DNA of 64,000 nt from an uncultured Saprospiraceae bacterium. Its GTDB lineage: Bacteria; Bacteroidota; Bacteroidia; Chitinophagales; Saprospiraceae. The notes under the pieces are model-generated. The model was not told the origin of the DNA, searched no databases, and saw only the letters and a program-made list of their open reading frames with translations. The position numbers and the translations under genes were made by a program. Below are positions 56,901 to 64,000 of this stretch, piece after piece. Numbering within the stretch: position 1 is the stretch's first letter; every line of letters begins with the position of its first letter. The stretch covers positions 16,313-80,312 of the forward strand of contig CALKJD010000110.1 of NCBI GenBank assembly GCA_937995755.1, given 5' to 3'.

Positions 56901-58018
56901 TCAGCAGATAACATTTGCTGAGAAGCAGTTTCGAACTGTGCAGGTCTGATTCTGATATCGATGATAGAGTTAGGGTCAGCACAGTCAGGAGCAGGAGCCG
57001 CAGCACCTCCGTAAGAGATAAGCTCTACTCTTCTGTTTGTTGCTCTTCCAGATGCTGTATTGTTATCAGCAATAGGAGAAGATTCGCCCATACCATCATA
57101 GCTTAAACAAGAAGCAGATACACCAGCTGCTACGAGTGCATCGTATACCGCTTTAGCTCTATTTCTTGATAAAGTTCTGTTTGCATCTTCGCCTCCTTGG
57201 CTATCAGTGTGACCGATGATCTTAGCAGTAGCACCGCTACCACAATCGATAGTTCCAGCTAATCTAGCGATCTCAGCACTTGATCCTCCTGTAAGTACAG
57301 CAGATCCAGAGTTGAAGTTTACATTTAAGTATGAAGAGTTACCTCCAGCAGATCCACAGATAGCACCGTGAGTGCTTACCATTACTTGCTCACTCATTGT
57401 TTCGAATGTAGCTGGTGAAATGCTAATTGAAGATTCTCCTTCAGAAGCTAGTACTTGCTCAGACATAGTTTCGAATCTAGCAGGAATGATTCCTAAGTCA
57501 GATTCTCCGTCGCTTACTAATACTTGCTCAGAAGCAGTTTCAAACTGTGCAGGGCTTACACTTACTGTAGACGCTCCTTCAGCAGATAATACTTGCTCAG
57601 AGATAGTCTCAAATTGTGCAGGCACAACTCTTAGTTCAGTGTAACCGTCTTGAGCTAATACTTGCTCAGTTACAGTTTCGAATTGAGCAGGTACAACATT
57701 TAATGTTGATCCTCCTTCTTTTGATAGTACTTGCTCAGTCATTGTTTCGAACTGTGCAGGCACCACAGAAAGAGTACTTGCTCCTTCTTTTGATAGAACT
57801 TGCTCAGTTACGTTCTCGTATTGAGCAGGTACAACTTCTACCCTTGTTGTTGCATCTTTAACTAGTACTTGCTCAGTGACAGTCTCATATTGATCCTGGA
57901 TCAGACACTTAGCGTAGCACTTACCCGGTACTGAAGGCATACCTGCCTCCGGTTGAGCGTAAGTTACAAATGCAGCCATAAGGAGAAGTAGAGTACAGAT
58001 TAAGTTCAGTTTTCTCAT
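53951..58018 (-). CDS. 23-residue-repeat protein with two OmpA domains and a peptidoglycan-binding end
   Basis: 1355 residues. A signal peptide (LNLICTLLLLMAAFVTYAQ) is followed by four repeat blocks: about residues 41-219 (8 units), 358-677 (14), 732-1030 (13) and 1151-1288 (6). Blocks 1 and 2 use the unit VPAxYETVTEQVLVKDAYTTLR; blocks 3 and 4 use VPAKYETRSYQKLVTPATTT. Near-identical OmpA domains sit between the blocks at about 229-336 and 1033-1142 (GHTDSQGG, LSRNRAKAVYDALVAAGV, GRATNRRVEL). A Cys-containing linker (678-731) separates blocks 2 and 3. The last 67 residues are a PG_binding_1-type domain (ALISRGYNVGSAGADGQIG, TKNALVKFQKDNGLP). It is probably a periplasmic or outer-membrane stalk held to peptidoglycan at three points. 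It is monocistronic with a strong terminator. Confidence 0.85.
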   Translation of the reverse strand: MRKLNLICTLLLLMAAFVTYAQPEAGMPSVPGKCYAKCLIQDQYETVTEQVLVKDATTRVEVVPAQYENVTEQVLSKEGASTLSVVPAQFETMTEQVLSKEGGSTLNVVPAQFETVTEQVLAQDGYTELRVVPAQFETISEQVLSAEGASTVSVSPAQFETASEQVLVSDGESDLGIIPARFETMSEQVLASEGESSISISPATFETMSEQVMVSTHGAICGSAGGNSSYLNVNFNSGSAVLTGGSSAEIARLAGTIDCGSGATAKIIGHTDSQGGEDANRTLSRNRAKAVYDALVAAGVSASCLSYDGMGESSPIADNNTASGRATNRRVELISYGGAAAPAPDCADPNSIIDIRIRPAQFETASQQMLSAEGASSVRVVPATFETMTEQVLASEGESTVSISPAQMETLSEQVLVKDAYTTLRVVPASFETVTEQVLVAEAYDQLRAVPATYETVTEQVLVKDAYTTLRAVPATYETVTEQILKKDAYSTLRVVPATYETISEQVLVKDAYTELRAVPAVYETVTEQVLAKDAYTTLSKVPAVYETISEQKLQKDAYTVLKTVPAVYETVSEQVLAKDAYTTLSVVPAQFETMSEQVLVKEASSSLSTQPATYETVTEQVLVQDAYTTIRTVPAKYETISEQVLVREATTRIETRPAKFETQTEQIETSPTSSKWVKKKADRNCLSADPNDCLVWCLVETPAQYRTVTKQVRVGCDDGYTDNGDCIKTIEVPAEYKTRTYQKLVSDATTEVVEVPAKYETRSYQKLVSDATTQSNDIEAKYTTRSYKKLASPATTNVVEVPAKYETRSYKKLVTPATTTSTTVPATYETVSYRKLVTPATTTSVDVPAKYETRSYRKLVTPATTTTVEVPAKYTTRSYKKLVTPASTESVTVPARYESRTFQKLVTPATTEVVEVPAKYTTRTYQKVANVATANATTGDAKYTNRNYQKLVADATSEATTGDASYTTVTMQKLVNDATMEPVYGGPQYTTRSYQKLASSATANATTGDARYTTRTYQKLVSAASSEARACGNSTTLNVNFQSGSAILTGGSSSEITRVSGMMSSDASMTARIVGHTDSQGGADANQSLSRNRAKAVYDALVAAGVDASRLSYEGRGEASPIADNNTASGRATNRRVELVSSGTSGNGDCKKYKTRSYQRLVNDATANQSTGDAKYTTRTYQKLASPATTTTVDVPARYENRTYQKLASPATTTSNSIEAKYTNRTYKKLASPATTTSAPVEARYETRTYQKVTAPTTNSIAVDAQYKTISKRVLVKPGGTTEWKEVVCDGDVTPDLYRRVQTALISRGYNVGSAGADGQIGAATKNALVKFQKDNGLPVGQLDVETLRALGVQ

Positions 58019-58093
58019 GGTTGATTTAAATTTGATGAATAAATGATTTCTATTAATAATTCCTAATAATAATTTACAAAACCTATATATTTC

Positions 58094-58110
58094 CCTGACA
58101 TTATGTCAGG
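58094..58110. repeat. 17-base palindrome at the HD gene stop
   Basis: CCTGACAT-T-ATGTCAGG overlaps the stop codon of the HD gene and lies about 80 bases upstream of the repeat-protein ATG. It could be an operator or a short stem; no T-run follows. Confidence 0.4.
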
Positions 58111-59315
58111 ATTGATTTCGGAGCGCAAATATAGTGTTTAACTATAGATTTACCGCTAATTCCATAATCCGAAATCTCTTCTAATGGATATATATCGCCA
58201 CTTTTCATTAAGATAAGAATTTTTTCTTTATCCTTATTATAAGTTTGATTTGATTCACTTCCTGTTAAGACTATGTAATCTAAATCAGATGGGCTAAATC
58301 CATGATTCTCCAATAATTGAGACCTCATATTTTGTATGATTTCTTCATCTATCGGTTCGTTCTGCAAATATACCTTAAATAAGGCTCTATTTAGAATTGA
58401 AGCCGATAAATATTGAAGGACTTTATCGTGGTTGTTTACCTGTATTTTAAGGGTGTAGACGATATCTGTATCATCGACTTTGCAAAAGCTTTCGATAAGC
58501 TCAGTCGTGATTTTATTATCTACCTTTTCGCTTAGTTCAAGTAGCTCCCTTAACGGTTGTGATATATACTCTTTTTTACCTTCGTTGTACTCGTGTTTTA
58601 GCCTCTTCATAAATGAAATAAGCATCTGTTCTGCTGCAATGCCTGTCTTATGAAGATATACCTGCCAGTACATAAATCTTCGAGCTACTAGAAATTTCTC
58701 AATAGAGTAAATTCCTTTCTGCTCTATAACTAGTCGATTATCTCTTACATTAAGCATAGTGATAATTCGATCATAACTCACTACGCCTTCTGCTACTCCT
58801 GTAAAAAAACTATCTCTGTTAAGATAATCTAATCTGTCCATATCCATCTGGCCGCTAATTAGCTCATGTAGAAATAGCTTATGATACTCGCCTTTGAAAA
58901 TCTCTATTCCCAAAGCTAACTTTCCATCAAATTCGATATTTAGCTGCTGCATGATGGCAAGCGACATCTCTTCGTGATGAAAAGGCAAAATATTATGCTC
59001 TAAAGCGTGTGAGAATGGACCATGACCAATATCGTGTAGTAATATTGCTAAACATACTCCCTCAAATTCTTCATCCGTAATCTCTATGTTTTTAGATCTT
59101 AGAGTATTTACAGCTTCGCATGTAAGGTGTAACGCACCCAACGCATGATGGAATCTAGTATGCATAGCACCTGGATATACCAGATGAGATAAGCCTTGCT
59201 GAGATATCCTACGCAAACGTTGAAAATACGGATGCTCGATAATATCATACAAGATATCAAACGGAAATGTGATAAATCCGTAGATAGGGTCATTAAAAAG
59301 TTTCTTTTTACTCAA
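58101..59315 (-). CDS. HD-domain phosphohydrolase (SAMHD1/dGTPase-like fold)
   Basis: 404 residues. The metal-binding H...HD...D set is visible: MHTRFHHALGALHL, then AILLHDIGHGPFSHALEH, and the later MDMDRLDYLNRDSFF. The N-terminus (DPIYGFITFPFDILYDIIEH, FQRLRRISQQGLSHLVYPGA) matches the widespread bacterial YdhJ-like HD proteins related to dNTP triphosphohydrolases. The substrate is not established for this subfamily. It is divergent from porX, about 110 bases apart. Confidence 0.9.
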   Translation of the reverse strand: MSKKKLFNDPIYGFITFPFDILYDIIEHPYFQRLRRISQQGLSHLVYPGAMHTRFHHALGALHLTCEAVNTLRSKNIEITDEEFEGVCLAILLHDIGHGPFSHALEHNILPFHHEEMSLAIMQQLNIEFDGKLALGIEIFKGEYHKLFLHELISGQMDMDRLDYLNRDSFFTGVAEGVVSYDRIITMLNVRDNRLVIEQKGIYSIEKFLVARRFMYWQVYLHKTGIAAEQMLISFMKRLKHEYNEGKKEYISQPLRELLELSEKVDNKITTELIESFCKVDDTDIVYTLKIQVNNHDKVLQYLSASILNRALFKVYLQNEPIDEEIIQNMRSQLLENHGFSPSDLDYIVLTGSESNQTYNKDKEKILILMKSGDIYPLEEISDYGISGKSIVKHYICAPKSILT

Positions 59316-59428
59316 TTGCGGAAATATTAAAATTCATGAGTCCGTTACAGTAACTTAGACTTATAAAGTCTGAGAAAGTCACTATTGGATAATACATTAA
59401 AGGTACGAAATCAAAGAAAGTTAACTAC

Positions 59429-60988
59429 ATGGAGAATAAGATCAAGATACTTTGGGCAGATGATGAGATAGATTTATTGAAACCACAGCTGTTTTTTCTA
59501 GAAAAGAAGGGATATGAAGTAGTAACAGTAACTAATGGACATGACGCATTAGATGTCATTGCAGAGGATAGCACTATCGATGTTGTTTTCCTTGATGAGA
59601 GTATGCCAGGACTTACAGGTCTTGAGACATTATCACGAATCAAAGAGACTAAAGGAAGCATTCCGATCGTGATGATCACTAAGAATGAGGCCGAAAACCT
59701 GATGGAAGAGGCTATCGGTTCACAGATTGATGATTATTTGATCAAACCCGTGAACCCTAATCAAATCTTGTTGACCCTCAAAAAATTAATCGATAACAAA
59801 AGATTAGTCAGTGAGAAGACGGCAACGGACTACCAACAGGAATTTAGAAATATATCGATGGATATCTCTAGTGGTCCTGATCATGAGGAGTGGAGTGCAA
59901 TATATAAGCGTATCATCAATTGGGAACTCAAACTCGACGAAAGCAATAATCCACAGCTTAAAGAGATCTTGGATATGCAGAAAAGTGAGGCCAATAAGGA
60001 GTTTTCACGTTATGTTACGAAAAATTACGAAGATTGGATGAATAAGGAAGGTGGACCTATACTCTCACATAAGATGATGAAGGATAAGATTTTCACTAAA
60101 ATGGATCGTTCCAAACCTGTTTTTTTTCTATTGTTAGATAATTTGAGGTATGATCAATGGAAAGTATTGGAGCCTTTGATTACTGATTTGTTTAGAGTGG
60201 ATAGTGAAGATTACTTTTACAGTATACTGCCGACTGCCACACAATATAGCCGTAATGCGATTTTCGCGGGTATGACTCCAGCGGATATTCAAAAGAAGTA
60301 TAAGGATAAATGGCTGAATGACAATGAGAAAGGAGGGAAGAATATGCATGAAAAATTCTTTTTTCAAGAACAGGTAGGGCGTGTAATCAGAGATGACATT
60401 AAAACTGATTATGTAAAGATTACCAATGTGAGTAAAGCAAAACAGCTCCAGGATAATATACTGAATTACATGCAGAACGATATGACTGTGATCGTTTACA
60501 ACTTTATAGACATGCTATCTCATAGTCGAACAGAGATGGAAGTAATCAAAGAGCTTGCAGGTGATGAAAAAGCTTATAGGTCTCTTACTAAATCGTGGTT
60601 TCTCAATTCGCCACTCTATGGTGCTTTGGAAAAATTAGCAGAAAAGGATATTCAGTTGTTCATATCTACAGATCATGGTACTATAAGGGTAAAGCAACCG
60701 AGTAAGGTGATTGCAGATAGAGATACCTCTACAAATCTTAGGTATAAAGTAGGTAAGAATCTACAATTTGATCCCAAAGATGTATTAGCTGTACGTGATC
60801 CGCACAAAGTTGGACTTCCAACGCCTAATATAAGTTCGACGTTTATATTTGCTAAAGAAGATAAATTCTTCTTATATCCAAACAACTACAATCACTTTAA
60901 ACAATATTACAATGATACATTCCAACACGGAGGGATCAGTCTTGAGGAAGTAATTTGTCCAGTGATATCACTATCTAGTAAAGGATAG
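59429..60988 (+). CDS. porX: PorX, T9SS response regulator with PglZ domain
   Basis: 519 residues. The receiver domain (1-125) has the acidic pair Asp11-Asp12, the phosphoacceptor Asp56 in VVFLDESMPGL, and Lys in DYLIKPVNP. A helical linker follows. The C-terminal part (about 210-515) is a PglZ/alkaline-phosphatase-fold domain with PVFFLLLDNLRYDQW and the metal-site FISTDHGTI. This exact combination defines PorX, which works with the PorY kinase to control T9SS genes and has phosphodiesterase activity in known cases. porY is not in the window. It is not a BREX PglZ. A terminator follows at 61030. Confidence 0.95.
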   Translation: MENKIKILWADDEIDLLKPQLFFLEKKGYEVVTVTNGHDALDVIAEDSTIDVVFLDESMPGLTGLETLSRIKETKGSIPIVMITKNEAENLMEEAIGSQIDDYLIKPVNPNQILLTLKKLIDNKRLVSEKTATDYQQEFRNISMDISSGPDHEEWSAIYKRIINWELKLDESNNPQLKEILDMQKSEANKEFSRYVTKNYEDWMNKEGGPILSHKMMKDKIFTKMDRSKPVFFLLLDNLRYDQWKVLEPLITDLFRVDSEDYFYSILPTATQYSRNAIFAGMTPADIQKKYKDKWLNDNEKGGKNMHEKFFFQEQVGRVIRDDIKTDYVKITNVSKAKQLQDNILNYMQNDMTVIVYNFIDMLSHSRTEMEVIKELAGDEKAYRSLTKSWFLNSPLYGALEKLAEKDIQLFISTDHGTIRVKQPSKVIADRDTSTNLRYKVGKNLQFDPKDVLAVRDPHKVGLPTPNISSTFIFAKEDKFFLYPNNYNHFKQYYNDTFQHGGISLEEVICPVISLSSKG

Positions 60989-61029
60989 TGTACTTGAAAA
61001 GACGCCGAAAGTGCGTTAGAAGATTTAAA

Positions 61030-61064
61030 ACAGCTATTGCCACTTGTTGGTGATAGCTGTTTTA
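61030..61064 (+). terminator. intrinsic terminator of porX
   Basis: The stem ACAGCTAT / ATAGCTGT is extended by CCAC/GGTG and followed by TTTTACTTT. Confidence 0.7.
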
Positions 61065-61090
61065 CTTTACCCAGGTATGATTAGTAAAAT

Positions 61091-61543
61091 TTACTTTTTG
61101 ATCAGATGGTCGAAAATCTGTGGATGGCTTAACACAAACTCCCTGTACCATGCCTTACTTTTGAGAAAGTAGATACTTTGTCCATGCTTTGTTATGCCTT
61201 TCATCTTAATGCGTACCAGTGTTTTTAGGATGAGGTTATATTCTTTTATTTCTTCAATATCCTCGTATCTATATTGGTATGTCTTAAAATAGTTGCTAGC
61301 TGAGAATGCCTCTTCTGCAAATTCTACTCTCAGTAATTTCATGATTGTGAAATAAATGAAAGCTAGAAATAATAAGAAAAAGCCCAATACACCTAATTTA
61401 AACGTCCAATCGCCAAATAATAGGTTTTCTTCTCCAGATGAAAAGAAAATAGCCAATGTCATCAATCCGAAGAAGGCGATCCATAGGGTAGGCAAGAAGA
61501 TCTTTAATACCAATGTTAGGTTTGAACTTACTCTTGTACTCAT
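61091..61543 (-). CDS. small two-helix membrane protein (PH-like)
   Basis: 150 residues. Two helices at about 10-30 (LVLKIFLPTLWIAFFGLMTL) and 45-67 (LGVLGFFLLFLAFIYFTI) are followed by a beta-rich soluble domain (YRYEDIEEIKEYNLILKTLV), resembling the bacterial PH/DUF-type membrane proteins with two helices and a PH-like fold. The function is unknown. Its ATG overlaps the tatC stop by four bases, so the two are co-translated. Confidence 0.75.
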   Translation of the reverse strand: MSTRVSSNLTLVLKIFLPTLWIAFFGLMTLAIFFSSGEENLLFGDWTFKLGVLGFFLLFLAFIYFTIMKLLRVEFAEEAFSASNYFKTYQYRYEDIEEIKEYNLILKTLVRIKMKGITKHGQSIYFLKSKAWYREFVLSHPQIFDHLIKK

Positions 61544-62373
61544 AAATTTTCCTTTAGTTGATTAGCTTTTTCTACTCTGCGACTGATGTGTATACTGACT
61601 TCATAAAGGAAGAATAGTGGTACACCGATTAGAAACTGTGATGTCACGTCTGGTGGTGTAATTACCGAAGCGAGTATTAGTATTATTACTAAGGCATGCT
61701 TTCTATACTTTCTCATGAAGTCTGGTGTCAGCAATCCTATTTTAGATAAGAAGTAGACCACGATAGGTAACTCAAAGACAATACCTGTGGGAATAGTAAA
61801 CATAGTCAGGTAACTTACATATGAGGCTAGGGTAGGATCTATAATGATCTCTGAACTCAGGTTGTATCCGACTAAAAATTTGATCGCGAATGGAGATATA
61901 ACAAAGTATCCAAATAATGCTCCTGCAATGAATAGAAATGAGCAGTACGCCACTATCCCTCTTGCTGCTTTTTGCTCTCCTGGATATAACCCAGGCTTGA
62001 GAAATTGCCAAAATTCCCAAAAGATATAAGGAAATGAAACAATGAAACCAAGACTCATGCATACTTTAAGACTAGTGAAAAACTGTTCGCCTAGCTCCTT
62101 TACTTGTAGCCCAAATACAGGAGGCTTAAAACAAGTAGCATCCGAAAGTCCACAGAAAAATTGATATGTAAGGAATGAATCTTGTTTGGGCCAAAAGATA
62201 ATATTGTTAAATACCCAGGATTCAAATATGTAAAAGATGATAGCAAATATAACGATCGCTAGTATCGATCTAATGATATGCCACCTTAGTTCTTCTAAGT
62301 GCTCTAAGAAGCCCATGTCTTTCTCTTCTTCTTTGGCTGGCGTATTATTTTTCTTTTTGGCTAGTCCGAGCAT
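61540..62373 (-). CDS. tatC: Sec-independent protein translocase TatC
   Basis: A six-helix receptor of the twin-arginine translocase. The 277 residues begin with a charged extension and then the hallmark MGFLEHLEELRWHIIRSI. SLGFIVSFPYIFWEFWQFLKPGLYPGE is the conserved first-loop region, and the end (GVPLFFLYEVSIHISRRVE) is typical. A long first periplasmic loop (about 60 residues) is usual for Bacteroidota. tatA is not adjacent. It overlaps the downstream small membrane gene by four bases. Confidence 0.96.
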   Translation of the reverse strand: MLGLAKKKNNTPAKEEEKDMGFLEHLEELRWHIIRSILAIVIFAIIFYIFESWVFNNIIFWPKQDSFLTYQFFCGLSDATCFKPPVFGLQVKELGEQFFTSLKVCMSLGFIVSFPYIFWEFWQFLKPGLYPGEQKAARGIVAYCSFLFIAGALFGYFVISPFAIKFLVGYNLSSEIIIDPTLASYVSYLTMFTIPTGIVFELPIVVYFLSKIGLLTPDFMRKYRKHALVIILILASVITPPDVTSQFLIGVPLFFLYEVSIHISRRVEKANQLKENL

Positions 62374-62473
62374 TTGTAATCTAGATCAGTAACATTGAAA
62401 CGAAGTGCAAATATATACTACTATGTCTTTGGATGGTGTCTATCCATTGTAATATGTTGAAAGGTATTTTATT

Positions 62474-63400
62474 CTATATTTTTCCTACGAGCTGAGAAAT
62501 AAAGAATACGTAGAAGATAATAAGCATCGCTCCTTCCCACTTGCTAATCTTACGAGTAAGGCAAATCATTCCAAAAAGGATAGTAGCAGCGAGCATAAAT
62601 GGCGTGTCAAAAGTCAATGTGTCCTCAGGGATCTTAAGGTCTCCAAAGAACCTTGGAATACTCATCACCGCAAAAGTGTTAAACATATTACTACCTAAGA
62701 CATTTCCAATGGCCATTCCGTGGTTTCCTGCTTTTGCAGCTTTGACACTCACCACAACTTCTGGTAACGAAGTACCTAAAGCAACCGCTCCCAATGCGAT
62801 TATGTGTGGGTCGATAGCCATAATAGTGGCTATCTCAGTCATAGCTAATATAGTGTAGGTAGCGCCAAAGTATACGAGGGCAGCGCCAATTACAAGCATG
62901 GTATATGTCTTAGCATTAGGTTTATCACCCTTGTCTTCATCATTATCTTTCTTCCCAGAGAATGAATTCATGAGAAATACAACGAGAGCAATTATGAATA
63001 TGCTAGCTTCTACAAGTGTAAATTGAAGATCATATAATGCAAAATATAATAGGAAAGCCGATCCAAATAGTAAGGGCATATCAATATTCATTACGTCAAA
63101 ATCTATCTTCATATTGCCTGCTACGAAAGCAGAAATACCGAGGACTAGAAGGATATTAGTAATATTGGATCCAATTACATTACCTACTACAATCTCAGAT
63201 GAGCCAGACATTACTGCGGCTATAGAGGTAGCAAGCTCTGGCAATGAAGTACCAAAGGCGACAATAGTCACACCTATGATAAATGAAGGAATACCCATGT
63301 ATGTACCAATCTTCTCAGCAGAACCTATAAACCAATCAGATGCTACTACAAGAGCAGTTAAACTCACTACAAATACTACGATTGCTAATGTTAATCCCAA
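62474..63400 (-). CDS. calcium/sodium antiporter (CaCA family, YrbG-like)
   Basis: 308 residues with about ten helices and the two alpha-repeats of the CaCA family: VAFGTSLPELATS...GNVIGSNITNI (about 47-85) and VALGTSLPEVVVS...IGNVLGSNMFNT (about 205-242), each with the Gly-Thr-Ser-x-Pro-Glu and Gly-Ser-Asn ion-binding motifs. It probably exports Ca2+ (or K+) in exchange for Na+ or H+. A short acidic/Lys loop (SGKKDNDEDKGDK) separates the halves. Single gene. Confidence 0.94.
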   Translation of the reverse strand: MGLTLAIVVFVVSLTALVVASDWFIGSAEKIGTYMGIPSFIIGVTIVAFGTSLPELATSIAAVMSGSSEIVVGNVIGSNITNILLVLGISAFVAGNMKIDFDVMNIDMPLLFGSAFLLYFALYDLQFTLVEASIFIIALVVFLMNSFSGKKDNDEDKGDKPNAKTYTMLVIGAALVYFGATYTILAMTEIATIMAIDPHIIALGAVALGTSLPEVVVSVKAAKAGNHGMAIGNVLGSNMFNTFAVMSIPRFFGDLKIPEDTLTFDTPFMLAATILFGMICLTRKISKWEGAMLIIFYVFFISQLVGKI

Positions 63401-63533
63401 TTCCTATCTAATTTTGATTTAAAGAGCTGTAAAGTTACGTATTTAAAGTCTATCGAAGTACAAGCTTTAGCTTAGGTGATGATAAATTTAGATTAATACA
63501 GATTAAATCCAGTTGTATTATTCATGTGCAAAT

Positions 63534-63566
63534 AAAAAAGCAGCCCTTGTAATACAAGAGCTGCTT
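63534..63566 (-). terminator. intrinsic terminator of the right-edge T9SS cargo gene
   Basis: On the minus strand AAGCAGC pairs with GCTGCTT, with an inner TTG/CAA, followed by TTTTTTATTT. Confidence 0.85.
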
Positions 63567-63590
63567 CACTTAATTTATTTCGTATGTTGA

Positions 63591-64000
63591 TTATAACCTT
63601 ACCACCTTCTCTGTTTGCACAGTTCCGCTGATTTGTATAGTCAAATAATATATTCCTTGAGGATAGTTAGCCATATCTACAGTGAAGTTTCCTTCAGCGT
63701 CAGTTTGACTGTTCATTACTTGTCCATTGATGCTTCTTACCATTATAGAAGATGCCTCTCCGGTATTTACAGTTACGAAATCAAGTGTAGAAGTTGGCGT
63801 AATTCTGATATTCGCAGCTTTATCCATCTTTACAGATACTTTGTCAGAATATTCAAATGCACCATCAATATCTACTTGCTTTAATCTATAGTAATTGACA
63901 CCGCTTAATGGAGCATCATCTACAAATGTGTAGTCTACTAATGTTTGACTATTGCCTTCACCATAGACTTTACCAATAGATTCAAATCTATTTCCATCAT
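63591..64000 (-). CDS. 3' end of a T9SS cargo protein (partial, runs off right edge)
   Basis: The frame is open from 64000 to the stop at 63591, about 136 codons. The first visible part (GVNYYRLKQVDIDGAFEYSD) is the familiar element just ahead of Bacteroidota type A sorting domains. The C-terminal 80 residues are the sorting domain (SIMVRSINGQVMNSQTD, YPQGIYYLTIQISG, TEKVVRL). The protein is therefore exported by the T9SS. The body of the protein is beyond the edge, so its function cannot be told. An internal ATG at 63827 is not a real start. Confidence 0.88.
   Translation of the reverse strand, partial: DGNRFESIGKVYGEGNSQTLVDYTFVDDAPLSGVNYYRLKQVDIDGAFEYSDKVSVKMDKAANIRITPTSTLDFVTVNTGEASSIMVRSINGQVMNSQTDAEGNFTVDMANYPQGIYYLTIQISGTVQTEKVVRL

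Noticed and set aside
53951..58018. Possible CRISPR-like or microsatellite repeats
   Set aside because: The repeats keep a protein frame of 23 codons with codon-level drift and no unique spacers; they encode the repeat protein.
58101..59315. HD phosphohydrolase as an antiphage dNTPase
   Set aside because: It matches a widespread housekeeping-type HD family and has no defence neighbours.
59429..60988. PglZ domain as evidence of a BREX defence system
   Set aside because: The domain is fused to a receiver domain in the PorX arrangement and no BREX genes are nearby.

Overview
This window looks like a chromosomal segment of an AT-rich member of the Bacteroidota, most likely a Saprospiria-type (Saprospiraceae/Lewinella-like) bacterium. 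The evidence is a set of type IX secretion system (T9SS) parts: PorX, a PorP/SprF protein, a PorE-like OmpA protein, and two proteins with C-terminal T9SS sorting domains. The window also has an archaeal-type ProRS, a DUF3127 protein, BlaR1-like membrane topology, and several boxes matching the Bacteroidota promoter element TAnnTTTG. There is no phage, insertion sequence, CRISPR array or classical defence island. Most of the window is housekeeping genes in short operons, with surface and envelope genes between them. Taxonomy is inferred from gene content, not from a marker search.

Layout. 1-7.7 kb: the start of a secreted protein, proS, a DUF3127/SSB-tail protein, a Trp-rich secreted protein, bcp, an M23 peptidase coupled to meaB, rpsT, and a lipoprotein coupled to an S4 protein. 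7.8-15 kb: radA, a DksA-type zinc-finger protein, two outer-membrane beta-barrel proteins, a truncated globin, an alpha/beta hydrolase and a DUF2279 protein. 15.2-18.8 kb: PorP/SprF, the PorE-like protein, and a DUF1573 reading frame with no start codon that follows a run of ten A. 18.8-25.5 kb: a tandem hairpin array, pnuC, an RND/MMPL transporter, an ABC exporter, a small membrane protein and a GT2 glycosyltransferase. 25.5-40.5 kb: trpS, a degenerate BlaR1/M56-like protein, a phosphohexomutase, pcm, a LolA-like protein, hutH overlapping a PagL-like gene, trxA, FKBP-AlkB, and rsh-fur. 40.7-44.7 kb: tRNA-Leu(UAG), tig, clpP and clpX, a protein quality-control cluster. 44.9-51.4 kb: a 2133-residue T9SS-exported protein with HYR-like and dockerin-like parts. 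51.5-58 kb: truA, glyA and a 1355-residue OmpA/peptidoglycan-binding protein built from about 41 copies of a 23-residue repeat. 58-64 kb: an HD phosphohydrolase, porX, tatC with a small membrane protein, a Ca/Na antiporter, and the 3' end of a T9SS cargo gene.

How they fit together. Envelope biogenesis dominates: LolA-like, PagL-like, M23, OmpA-type peptidoglycan anchors, PorP/PorE/PorX, TatC and T9SS cargo. Proteostasis and stress genes (tig-clpP-clpX, rsh, fur, bcp, trxA, radA) make up most of the rest. Three observations deserve the most attention. First, an A10 run between the PorE-like gene and the start-less DUF1573 frame suggests slippage or a frameshift producing an OmpA-DUF1573 fusion. 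Second, the 41-unit, two-OmpA-domain repeat protein has an unusual architecture. Third, the BlaR1/M56-like protein has lost its HExxH zinc site. All calls come from reading the sequence alone; no search or fold prediction was run.
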